The translations under genes were made by a program, and so were the position numbers. This document shows, piece after piece, positions 43,305-51,470 of a DNA stretch of 64,000 nucleotides (positions within the stretch are counted from its first letter, which is position 1; the number at the start of each line of letters is the position of its first letter). This DNA comes from an uncultured Bacteroidales bacterium (GTDB taxonomy: Bacteria; Bacteroidota; Bacteroidia; Bacteroidales; Muribaculaceae). Location of the stretch: contig CADAZN010000001.1 of NCBI GenBank assembly GCA_902792435.1, forward strand, positions 1 to 64,000. The letters are read 5' to 3'. Under the pieces are notes generated by a model. The model made no database searches. It was not told the origin of the DNA and was given only the letters and a program-made list of their open reading frames with translations.

Positions 43305-45515
43305 ATGTATAATATCGATGAACTCAGTTCAATGAACGAGGCTGAATTGAAAGATTTGGCAAAAACAATGGGATTGAAGAAGGTGAATAATGCTGATAAA
43401 GACAGTTTGATTTATCAGATTATTGATCAGCAAGCCATCGACGCTTCAATCAATACTCCTGAGGCTCCCAAACGTCGTCGAGGACGCACAAAGAAAGAGT
43501 CATCAGACACCACTAAAACAGAAGTAAAAGAGAAGAAAGAAAAGAAGTCGTCAAAAAGTGCTGATGACTCATCTAAAAAAACGAAATCAAAAAACATAGA
43601 AGCTGAAGCTAAAGAGACTATTGATCCTGAATCGGATGATGCGCCTAAGCGTAAGCGTGGTCGTCCTCGCAAGAGTGATCAAAAGTCTTCACAAAAGGAG
43701 CAGCTTCCTGGACTCGAAGAACCAAAACAAGAATCTGTTGAGACTGAATCTCCTCAAGATGATAATGTTGAAACAAAGCCTGTAAAACGCGCTAAGCGTG
43801 AACGCATAGAGCGCAATGTTGTACAGGAAACTATTGACTATGAGGAGTCGGAAAACAGCGAACAGGTTTTGGAAGTTCAAGTTAATGATATGATAGCTCC
43901 TGTTGAAACTCTTCCAACCGTAGAAGTTGTCGACGATAAAGTTAACGATGTTCCTGAACCTAATGTTGAACAGCCTATTCATGAACCGAATGAAGCGTTT
44001 GATGATTATGGTGAAGAAGTGATGGAGCAAATTGAGCCTTCTCACTTTGATCCTAATCAGGATGACTTTATGAGTTTGTTCAATACAAATCCTAATGCAT
44101 CTATTGGCAAAAAGTCTAAACGCAACGATAACCAGAATAATGGTGGTCAGTTCTTCAGCAACGGTCCTATGACATTTAAGCCACGCACTCAAGAAGAGAA
44201 AGAAGAAGCTGCTCGGCGAGCTGAAGAGCAACGTCGAATTGCAGCCGAAGAAGCGGCAAAGGCTCCAATAATAATTCATGAGCCAAAGGCTGAGAAAGAA
44301 CAACCTCAGAATAAACAACAAAAGAAGAAGAAAGGCAAGAACCAACAGGCTCAGCAACCTGAGTCGTCACTACCCTACTCTGATGTCATTTATAATTTTG
44401 ATGGCATATTGAATGGAATGGGAGTGCTAGAAGTGATGCCTGATGGTTATGGTTTCCTTCGTTCGAGTGACTATAACTATCTCACTTCGCCTGATGATAT
44501 TTATGTTCAACAATCACATATCAAGAATTATGGTCTTAAGACTGGTGATGTGGTTGAATGCACTATTCGTCCACCCAAAGAGGGCGAGAAATATTTCCCA
44601 TTAGTTGATGTTAGACTAATCAATGGCCGTACTCCTGAATTTGTGCGTGACCGCATTCCATTTGAGCACTTGGTGCCATTGTTCCCCAATGAGAAATTCG
44701 ATCTCGTTAATCACACCCACCCGAATATGTCTACTCGCATTGTAGATATGTTCTCACCTATTGGTAAGGGACAACGCGGACTCATTGTGGCTCCCCCTAA
44801 GACAGGTAAGACAGTTCTGCTTAAAGATATAGCAAACTCTATCTCGGAGAATCATCCTGACACCTACATGATTATCTTGCTTATTGATGAGCGCCCCGAG
44901 GAGGTTACCGACATGGCTCGTAGTGTTAATGCCGAAGTTATTGCTTCTACTTTTGATGAACCAGCCGAACGTCATGTCAAGATTGCCGACCTGGTGCTGC
45001 AAAAAGCAAAACGCATGGTTGAATGCGGTCACGACGTTGTGATTTTACTTGACTCTATCACTCGTCTTGCCCGTGCCTACAACACTATCGCCCCAGCTAG
45101 TGGCAAAATCCTTAGTGGTGGTGTGGATGCTAACGCTCTGCAGCGACCCAAGCGTTTCTTTGGTGCTGCTCGCAATATTGAGAATGGCGGAAGTCTGACG
45201 ATTATCGCTACTGCTCTTATTGAGACCGGCAGCAAGATGGACGAGGTTATCTTTGAGGAGTTCAAGGGAACAGGTAACATGGAGTTACAGCTCGACCGCA
45301 AGTTGAGTAATAAGCGAATCTTCCCAGCTGTTGATATAATGGCATCAAGTACTCGTCGTGATGATTTGTTGCTTCGTCAAGACACTCTCAACCGCATGTG
45401 GATTCTGCGTCGATTCTTGAGTGACCGCACCTCAATTGAGGCTATGGAATTCATCAAGGAACGCATGGAACGCACTCGTGATAACGATGAACTCCTACTC
45501 ACTATGAACGATTAA
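43305..45515 (+). CDS. rho: Transcription termination factor Rho
   Basis: A 736-residue Rho, far longer than the about 420 of E. coli. It starts at [20 protein letters not shown] (Rho N-terminal SAP-like domain), then carries an insert of about 300 residues that is highly charged and low-complexity ([34 protein letters not shown], acidic [17 protein letters not shown]). The RNA-binding cold-shock domain follows ([19 protein letters not shown]) and the ATPase with Walker A near residue 495 ([12 protein letters not shown]) and [14 protein letters not shown]. The upstream in-frame ATG at 43260 is not preferred. It ends Rho-dependent transcripts as a hexameric helicase. Confidence 0.95.
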   Translation: MYNIDELSSMNEAELKDLAKTMGLKKVNNADKDSLIYQIIDQQAIDASINTPEAPKRRRGRTKKESSDTTKTEVKEKKEKKSSKSADDSSKKTKSKNIEAEAKETIDPESDDAPKRKRGRPRKSDQKSSQKEQLPGLEEPKQESVETESPQDDNVETKPVKRAKRERIERNVVQETIDYEESENSEQVLEVQVNDMIAPVETLPTVEVVDDKVNDVPEPNVEQPIHEPNEAFDDYGEEVMEQIEPSHFDPNQDDFMSLFNTNPNASIGKKSKRNDNQNNGGQFFSNGPMTFKPRTQEEKEEAARRAEEQRRIAAEEAAKAPIIIHEPKAEKEQPQNKQQKKKKGKNQQAQQPESSLPYSDVIYNFDGILNGMGVLEVMPDGYGFLRSSDYNYLTSPDDIYVQQSHIKNYGLKTGDVVECTIRPPKEGEKYFPLVDVRLINGRTPEFVRDRIPFEHLVPLFPNEKFDLVNHTHPNMSTRIVDMFSPIGKGQRGLIVAPPKTGKTVLLKDIANSISENHPDTYMIILLIDERPEEVTDMARSVNAEVIASTFDEPAERHVKIADLVLQKAKRMVECGHDVVILLDSITRLARAYNTIAPASGKILSGGVDANALQRPKRFFGAARNIENGGSLTIIATALIETGSKMDEVIFEEFKGTGNMELQLDRKLSNKRIFPAVDIMASSTRRDDLLLRQDTLNRMWILRRFLSDRTSIEAMEFIKERMERTRDNDELLLTMND

Positions 45516-45549
45516 TCTTATCTTTTGTTTTAAAGCAAAAACAATATTA

Positions 45550-45588
45550 TATAAAAAGCGTGGCCTCATTTGGGACCACGCTTTTATT
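45550..45588. terminator. Bidirectional terminator between rho and the secreted multidomain gene
   Basis: AAAAGCGTGG (45554-45563) pairs with CCACGCTTTT (45576-45585), a 10-bp stem with a 12-base loop between convergent genes. Confidence 0.9.
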
Positions 45589-45609
45589 TGGTTTATTGTA
45601 TAAGCTTAA

Positions 45610-47436
45610 TTACTTAACAACCTTGGTAGTTGTAGTAGTGCCGTCGGCGTTGCGGGTAACAACGATGTTCACGCCCTTGAATGGACGATCGCTAACACGA
45701 CCCATTGCGTCGATGTACTTAACTGAAGCAGCATTAACGTTGATAACGCTGATAGCAGTAGGATTGTCTATTTCTTCCATAACTACTACAGGAACATTCT
45801 CAAGGTCTACATTCTCAAGAGTCTGAGCTTTGTAGCCCTCCTTGGTGAAGGTCATGTCGTAGGTAGCGCCCTCAACTGGAGTGATGTCCATGGTGTAAGC
45901 ACCATCGGCGTCGGTAGTTGCGGTGTAGCTTGTGCGGCCCTCATTTACGGTAAGAACAACGTTAACGCCCTCGAGTGGGTTGCCCTCAACGTCCTGAACA
46001 GTACCAGACACGGTGATAGTCTCCTCTACTGGGGTCTGCTCCTTAGTGTAGATAACAGTCATCTTAGGCAGGAACTGCATCATCTGGTTGTAGCCACCAG
46101 TCTCAGCCCACTGTGCATAGGAGGTATTGGTCTCTTGGTTCACGCCATAGAAATAGGTGCGTGCCCATGCGCCCTTTACAGCTACGAGAGTCTGAACAGC
46201 GAGGTTGCCACCTTCGTAAGTGTAAGGCTGGTCAAAATCAAATTGAAGACCTTCTTGGCCATTCTCAAGGGTGATGGTCGATACGGTAGTGAGGTCAGTA
46301 ACCAAGTTGCCGGGAACAGCGATAGCGCTTTCTGCCTCATAGGCTGTCTCCTCGGTGCCCTTCAGGCTGAGCTCGATGGTTGGAGTGCCAACACTTATGT
46401 TACTTGTTGGGTAGAATCTAATAGCAGTAATCTTGCCACCAGCAGCCTCGGCGAGCATGTCGGCAGGATAGAGCATCTGCACGAATGTGCCCTGAGTGTC
46501 GCAGTAGTAGCCATAGATAGGAGCATATTGACTTTGAGTCTCGCCTTCGCATACGGTCAACTCAAACTCGTTGGGGCAGAGAGCGTTCAAAGCAACAGTG
46601 TAGGTGCCAGCCTCGCCACAGTTGATGGTCATAGTGCCAGTGTACTCACCAAACTCGGTGGGAGCAAATTTCACAGGAATCTCAACCGACTCTTTAGAAG
46701 TAAGCTCAGCAGCCTCATAAGTTGTGCTGAAAGGAGCCTCAAGAGTGATGGCTGGAGTAAAGGCATTGGCGCCCTTGTTCTTCAGAGTTACATTCATCAC
46801 CTTCTGGGTGTCAATTTGGGTCTTGCCAAAGTTAAGTGCTTCAACATTTACCCATGCAGCATAGTCCTCTAGGGGAGCAGGCACGTAGGTGAAAGTGGTC
46901 TTGGGCATAAAGTTAGAAGTAGAAGTTCTGCTCATAGAAACTTTTGCATCCTGGTTTGCGCCAAGGAAGTTGTTGCTCTTCCATCCACCTGCAGTAGTTA
47001 CCTTGCATTCAAACACCAGGTTGCCACCTTCGTAAACGTAAGGAGTGTCAAATACAACCTCTACCTCGGTAACACCAGTTGCGGGCGAAGTGAACTCGTT
47101 CTTCACTACAGTAAGGCCAGTAATTGGAGTAGCGCTCTCAAAAGCGTTTTGCTCAGTAGTGCCCATCGAGATTTGGGTGATGGTGTTAGCAACTTCGGTG
47201 AATGAGCCACTAACGTAGAACTTAACACTGTTAATAGTGCCACCCATCATTTCATCAAGCATTGAAGCATTGTAGATAACTTGGGTTGTAGTGTTTTCAG
47301 AATCCCAATACAGCATGTTGAAAGGATGGCTGTTGTTGTTAGTACCGTCAGCAACAGTGAGAGTTGCTGTCTCTTGTGCGCCAAGAGATAAAGCGCCAGC
47401 AGCGATAACTGCCAGAGAAAGTAAAAACTTTTTCAT
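45610..47436 (-). CDS. Large secreted multidomain protein with twin beta-sandwich modules
   Basis: A 608-residue protein from the ATG at 47436 (MKKFLLSLAVIAAGALSLGA signal). Order: beta-sandwich module 1 (about 22-190; LYWDSENTTTQVIYNASML ... YVYEGGNLVFECKVTT), an ASH/MSP-like domain (about 195-285; TQKVMNVTLKNKGANAF ... VEIPVKFAPTEFGEYTG), module 2 resembling module 1 (about 290-460; FDQPYTYEGGNLAVQTLVAV), a carboxypeptidase-regulatory-like domain (about 470-545; VSGTVQDVEGNPLEGVNVVL) and a C-terminal tail ending TTTTTKVVK that looks like a Bacteroidota type-A sorting signal. It uses many C/G-ending codons, suggesting high expression. Function is unknown; surface or adhesive role is likely. 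Confidence 0.8.
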   Translation of the reverse strand: MKKFLLSLAVIAAGALSLGAQETATLTVADGTNNNSHPFNMLYWDSENTTTQVIYNASMLDEMMGGTINSVKFYVSGSFTEVANTITQISMGTTEQNAFESATPITGLTVVKNEFTSPATGVTEVEVVFDTPYVYEGGNLVFECKVTTAGGWKSNNFLGANQDAKVSMSRTSTSNFMPKTTFTYVPAPLEDYAAWVNVEALNFGKTQIDTQKVMNVTLKNKGANAFTPAITLEAPFSTTYEAAELTSKESVEIPVKFAPTEFGEYTGTMTINCGEAGTYTVALNALCPNEFELTVCEGETQSQYAPIYGYYCDTQGTFVQMLYPADMLAEAAGGKITAIRFYPTSNISVGTPTIELSLKGTEETAYEAESAIAVPGNLVTDLTTVSTITLENGQEGLQFDFDQPYTYEGGNLAVQTLVAVKGAWARTYFYGVNQETNTSYAQWAETGGYNQMMQFLPKMTVIYTKEQTPVEETITVSGTVQDVEGNPLEGVNVVLTVNEGRTSYTATTDADGAYTMDITPVEGATYDMTFTKEGYKAQTLENVDLENVPVVVMEEIDNPTAISVINVNAASVKYIDAMGRVSDRPFKGVNIVVTRNADGTTTTTKVVK

Positions 47437-47514
47437 TTTAAATAAAGTTTTGTTGTTAATAATAAAAGAATATTTGATCACTAAATAAGTTTGGTTCTTT
47501 TGGGTTTGTGTTTG

Positions 47515-47547
47515 CAAAATTACAATAATTATTTGAATAAAAGCAAA
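47515..47547 (-). promoter_or_regulatory. Promoter of the multidomain secreted protein gene
   Basis: Minus strand TAATTTTG at 47515-47522 and TTTG at 47544-47547, spacing 21. It lies inside the longer frame, which therefore cannot be translated from its first ATG; the leader to 47436 is about 70 bases. Confidence 0.78.
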
Positions 47548-47653
47548 TGTAGTATACAAAAAATAACTACCGAAGCATTTGAACACCGTTAGATAGTTCG
47601 GTTATTTGTTAAGTAAAAGTCTCCAAATAGCCACTTGAAGATAATATTTATAC

Positions 47654-47989
47654 TTACTTTTTGTCGCGGTCGTAATGTGGCATATCATTAGGGATTACCA
47701 TTGAGATTTCCACCATACCAGCCACTTTGCCGTCAACACGCCATGGCGATTGGTAAATCATCTTGCGCTGGCCATTCTTGGTGATGGTGTAGGCGTTGAT
47801 GGTGTCGCTCTCCATCATGTGCCTTATCATTGCTTGCGAGCGCTCGTTGTGGCAAGGAAATAGGTTTTGTCCTACCATAGATTTGCCTCCCTTGTTGAAT
47901 GTCTCTCGTGATTTCTCGTTCATGTAAATCACTTTACCTTCGGTGTCGCACACCGTTACTGCGCAATGCAGTCCTTCAGCCCAATCCAT
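47654..47989 (-). CDS. Stand-alone PAS-domain protein
   Basis: A 111-residue single PAS domain. CAVTVCDTEGKVIYMNEKSR is the typical PAS opening and GQNLFPCHNERSQAMIRHMM and KMIYQSPWRVDGKVAGMVEI the second half. There is no kinase, GGDEF or DNA-binding part. It may sense a ligand or redox state and act on a partner; the cysteine in FPCHNE is an obvious redox candidate. It lies 22 bases downstream of the amidotransferase gene, the last visible member of that operon. Confidence 0.85.
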   Translation of the reverse strand: MDWAEGLHCAVTVCDTEGKVIYMNEKSRETFNKGGKSMVGQNLFPCHNERSQAMIRHMMESDTINAYTITKNGQRKMIYQSPWRVDGKVAGMVEISMVIPNDMPHYDRDKK

Positions 47990-48011
47990 ATTTGTTTTAT
48001 TTTTGTAGTTA

Positions 48012-48992
48012 TTAATTTTTAGATGATTTCATTCTTTTGCAATAGTTGACTAGTGTGCGGAAATAGTTCACACCTTCATTCAGTTGCATGAAGTTAGGAT
48101 CATCTTCGGTGTTTAGCAGTTGTTTTTTCACAGCCTCTTCTGGATGGAATTGAACACCTAGAGCAAATGTCTTGTCTTTTCGCTCAATGGCTTCTATTAT
48201 ATCCACACCTTGAGTTTTGGTAATACCTGAAATGATAAGATTTGTCCCTTTTATATCGCCAACTACTTGGTGATGCCAAGATGGAACGTTCTTGATAGTG
48301 TCGCCTAAGTTAATATTATAAAGTAATGATGCATGGTTGGTAATAGCCACATCATGCGTCAAGTAATGGCGATTACCGTCACTGTCACGCAACGAGCGGT
48401 GCAAGTTGTTATATTCAATACCCAAATTTTTATAGTAGGTGTCTAAATCTTGAATCATGCTGGCACCCGAAACGACTGCGAGCATTTGCATGCCACGGCA
48501 CAAACCAAGTACGGGAATATCGTTGTCAAGGCAATAGGACATAGTGAGATATTCCGAGAGATCTCGTGTTGCATTGCATTTGTCATCGGGAAGGCAATGC
48601 CATGGCTGAGGTTCTCGAAACAGTGTGGAACTAATATCTCCTCCTCCTAGAAACACTACCGCATCAATGTCCTTCATTACACTTTCAACATTTGAATTAT
48701 GCCATGAATTATTTTTTATCTGTGTAGCATATTTTTCAAGAAGCACATTATATTCATCTACATATTTTGATGACAATGTGATGCTGTCATACTCAAATGT
48801 ATTGGGGCGCACTTGTTCCAGTATCACAGGCTCTCCCCCACCCAACTTTATTGCCTGCATCACTCGGTCATTGCTGTTTACCGATGGAGTCCAAGCGACA
48901 CCTATTCTTATAACATCTTGGGCGCACACATTGCTCACCATTGCAATGGTGATAAATGTGATAAAGCTCAGTAATAATCGTTTATTCTTCAT
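48012..48992 (-). CDS. Exported class-I glutamine amidotransferase-like hydrolase (PuuD-like)
   Basis: A 326-residue protein with signal peptide MKNKRLLLSFITFITIAMVS..CAQ, so exported. The gamma-glutamyl-gamma-aminobutyrate hydrolase (peptidase C26) core has Cys165 in VLGLCRGMQML and the His283/Glu285 pair in GVQFHPEEAV. The triad looks intact. Relatives hydrolyse gamma-glutamyl amides in the cytoplasm; here the signal peptide places the reaction in the periplasm. It overlaps the NhaC gene by 11 bases and precedes a PAS protein gene. Confidence 0.88.
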   Translation of the reverse strand: MKNKRLLLSFITFITIAMVSNVCAQDVIRIGVAWTPSVNSNDRVMQAIKLGGGEPVILEQVRPNTFEYDSITLSSKYVDEYNVLLEKYATQIKNNSWHNSNVESVMKDIDAVVFLGGGDISSTLFREPQPWHCLPDDKCNATRDLSEYLTMSYCLDNDIPVLGLCRGMQMLAVVSGASMIQDLDTYYKNLGIEYNNLHRSLRDSDGNRHYLTHDVAITNHASLLYNINLGDTIKNVPSWHHQVVGDIKGTNLIISGITKTQGVDIIEAIERKDKTFALGVQFHPEEAVKKQLLNTEDDPNFMQLNEGVNYFRTLVNYCKRMKSSKN

Positions 48993-50463
48993 TCTCTTTT
49001 GTTTCTTTAGGATTTTCGTCTTCAGCAGGCTGAGTGTGTTTAATCTTCCATCCTATTGCAGCAACTAACAGCGTCATAATTGGGCAAAGCAAGTTGAAAA
49101 AGCAATAAGGCAGATAGGTGAGTGTGGGCACCCCTAGAACTGTTGCCTGAGTCATGCCACAGGTGTTCCAGGGAACTAGCACCGAAGTCACAGTTGCCGA
49201 ATCTTCGGTAGTTCTACTCAACAATCGTGGCTCATATCCAAGTTGCTTGTACACCTCACGGAACATATCAGCATTCAAAACAATGCTAATGAATTGATCT
49301 CCTGTAGTAAGATTTAATAGTAATCCAGTTCCTACTGTTGATGACACTAAGCTGAAACGAGATTTAATCCAGCTAATCACCATGCGAGTAATACTTTCTA
49401 GCATTCCGCTGGCTACCATTGCAGCGCCGAAACACATAGCACACAAAATAAGCCATACCGTATTGAGCATTCCTGCCATTCCGCCAGTAGACACGAGGTC
49501 GTTAAGTGCCGCATAACCTGTATCTATTGCAGTGGCACCATAGAATGTGATTGCAAGGCCTTTGACCATTGCGCTTGCTACTGCCAATGACGAATCATTG
49601 GCGATTTGACACAAAATGTGAGGCTGCAATATCAAAGCTACAATACCTGCCATCAACGATGAAACAAACAGGACAATGAGCGAAGGCACTTTGCGCGCAA
49701 TCAGCACGCCTGTGATGATGGGCACCAGAAGAGTCCATAATGAAATGTTAAAGGTGTTCTCTAGTCCTTTTGTATATTGTTCAACGTTAACTGTTGCAAT
49801 AGAGTCGTGACCTAAACCAGCAACGAGGAAAATAATAAGAGAAATTGAAAGAGCTGGTACGGTGGTGTGCATCATGTAGCGGATGTGCACAAAAAGGTCG
49901 ACACGTGTTGCCGAAGATGCGAGAATCGTGGTGTCGCTTAGGGGTGACATTTTATCGCCAAAATAGGCTCCTGATATAATAGCGCCAGCTGTCCATGCCT
50001 TATCGATGCCAAGCGCCTCACCTACTCCAAGCAACGCAACACCAATAGTGGCAATTGTTGTCCACGAGCTACCGGATAGTAATGAAACTAGTGAACAGAT
50101 TACACATGCAGTTACAAGGAAATAACGAGGTGATAACAATTCTATACCATAATAAATTAATGTTGGAACAACACCGCTAATCATCCATGAACCAGCAAGC
50201 ATGCCTACACATAGGAGTATCATTATAGTGACAAAGATACCGCTCATGGTCTTTGCCATTTGTTTCTCAAATGTCTTCCAAGGAACATGGTAGAACACCA
50301 TGGAGATGAGTACACATACAGCCATTCCCATTATCAACGCTATCTGGCTGCCACCACTCAATGCGTCACTGCCAAAGAGATTGATAATAACCACTAACAT
50401 GGCTATGAGCAGCACTATAGGTATTACTGAGACTACTGGATGAGGTATTTTTCGATGCTCCAT
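48982..50463 (-). CDS. nhaC: NhaC-type Na+/H+ antiporter
   Basis: A 493-residue membrane protein, ATG at 50463; the frame also has an in-frame TTG at 50487 that would overlap the DMT gene, and the ATG is preferred. It has about 12 hydrophobic helices. NhaC features are PVVSVIPIVLLIAMLVVI at the start, SLVSLLSGSSWTTIATIGVA, AIISGAYFGDKMSPLSDTTI and TEDSATVTSVLVPWNTCGMT near the end. It exchanges Na+ (or a coupled solute) for H+. It sits between a DMT transporter and an exported amidotransferase in one operon. Confidence 0.9.
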   Translation of the reverse strand: MEHRKIPHPVVSVIPIVLLIAMLVVIINLFGSDALSGGSQIALIMGMAVCVLISMVFYHVPWKTFEKQMAKTMSGIFVTIMILLCVGMLAGSWMISGVVPTLIYYGIELLSPRYFLVTACVICSLVSLLSGSSWTTIATIGVALLGVGEALGIDKAWTAGAIISGAYFGDKMSPLSDTTILASSATRVDLFVHIRYMMHTTVPALSISLIIFLVAGLGHDSIATVNVEQYTKGLENTFNISLWTLLVPIITGVLIARKVPSLIVLFVSSLMAGIVALILQPHILCQIANDSSLAVASAMVKGLAITFYGATAIDTGYAALNDLVSTGGMAGMLNTVWLILCAMCFGAAMVASGMLESITRMVISWIKSRFSLVSSTVGTGLLLNLTTGDQFISIVLNADMFREVYKQLGYEPRLLSRTTEDSATVTSVLVPWNTCGMTQATVLGVPTLTYLPYCFFNLLCPIMTLLVAAIGWKIKHTQPAEDENPKETKENEE

Positions 50464-50473
50464 ACAACTGAGG

Positions 50474-51349
50474 TTAAAGACTACCAATAATTATTAAAGT
50501 CATACCTGCGATAAGCAGTATCTGATCTATAATCTTAAGACGCAAGTTTTTCTCTTTTAGAGCTATCGCTCCATAGAAGAATGCCACGAGTGCGCTACCA
50601 CGGCGTATCATTGATGCAATTGACACAAGCGATTCAGGATAAGATAGGCTGAAGAAATAAGCCAAATCGGCAATAATGATAAATATTGAAATAACCACTA
50701 TGTTCTTATTCCAGTGGAAACGGTCAATACTGCGTTTGTGAGAATGCTCAACAGCAACTATCACAATCATAATAAGAGTTTGATAGAAGGGGTACCATGC
50801 TTCGATTGCAAGTGGTTTATAACCACTGCTAAGCAGCCACTTGTCATAGAGACCACTTGCAGCCCACAGCACTATGGAAATAATACCCATAAAAATCCAT
50901 ATTCCTAAGCCTTTCTCGGTCTTCTCGCGACGTCCAATGAACCCAACCCATAACAGCGACACAAAGCCAAGAATGATTCCTGCCCACTGAATAGCATTAG
51001 GGCTCTCGTCAAAGAAAGCTATGGCTCCAAAAAGTACCAGGATGGGACGGGTAGCATTGATTGAACCACTTATGCTTAGAGGTAGATATTTGGTTGAGGC
51101 AAAGCCCAATAGCCATGAAATGGTAACAATTATCGATTTTAATGCTATCAAGGCATGACCATTGGCAGTGAGAGCACACTCAGGTTTGCCCATTAGTGAC
51201 ATGACAGTGAGAGGGCTAACCATGATGCTGCATATCAACACGTTGAGCATCAACACAACAAATACATTGTTGCGTTCTAGCGATAGCTTCTTGAAAACAT
51301 CAAAGAAACCTAGACTAATTGACGATATGACTGCAAGCAAAATCCACAT
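50474..51349 (-). CDS. EamA/DMT-superfamily transporter
   Basis: A 291-residue protein with ten hydrophobic helices arranged as two repeats of about 145, the EamA layout: MWILLAVISSISLGFFDVF, STKYLPLSISGSINATRPIL and AIAFFDESPNAIQWAGIILG in the first; LLSSGYKPLAIEAWYPFYQT and LVAFFYGAIALKEKNL in the second. It is likely a metabolite or amino-acid exporter; the substrate is unknown. It is the first gene of a four-gene minus-strand operon (DMT, NhaC, C26 hydrolase, PAS). Confidence 0.9.
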   Translation of the reverse strand: MWILLAVISSISLGFFDVFKKLSLERNNVFVVLMLNVLICSIMVSPLTVMSLMGKPECALTANGHALIALKSIIVTISWLLGFASTKYLPLSISGSINATRPILVLFGAIAFFDESPNAIQWAGIILGFVSLLWVGFIGRREKTEKGLGIWIFMGIISIVLWAASGLYDKWLLSSGYKPLAIEAWYPFYQTLIMIVIVAVEHSHKRSIDRFHWNKNIVVISIFIIIADLAYFFSLSYPESLVSIASMIRRGSALVAFFYGAIALKEKNLRLKIIDQILLIAGMTLIIIGSL

Positions 51350-51368
51350 GCCGCTTTTTTTGAAGTTG

Positions 51369-51376
51369 CAAATTTA
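51369..51376 (-). promoter_or_regulatory. -7 box of the DMT-NhaC operon
   Basis: Minus strand TAAATTTG followed by C, ending 19 bases before the DMT ATG. No -33 box at the normal distance. Confidence 0.6.
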
Positions 51377-51415
51377 CGAATTTTCTTTCAGTTAAGTGCG
51401 TTTTAGTTGTTGGTT

Positions 51416-51447
51416 TTTGCATAAAAGGTTTTTTATTTCTAAATTTG
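51416..51447 (+). promoter_or_regulatory. Promoter of the LRR-dockerin gene
   Basis: TTTG at 51416-51419 and TAAATTTG at 51440-51447, spacing 20, 23 bases before the ATG. Confidence 0.78.
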
Positions 51448-51470
51448 TAAATTGTTAGACAAATCTTATT

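Noticed and set aside
43427-44370. Long antisense frames opposite the rho low-complexity insert
   Set aside because: They are shadows of the repetitive charged codons of rho (giving Phe/Leu-rich or Ser/Val-rich peptides) with no promoter.
46135-46872. 245-codon plus-strand frame inside the multidomain secreted gene
   Set aside because: Antisense shadow of a gene with strong codon bias; composition unlike any real protein of the window and no promoter box.
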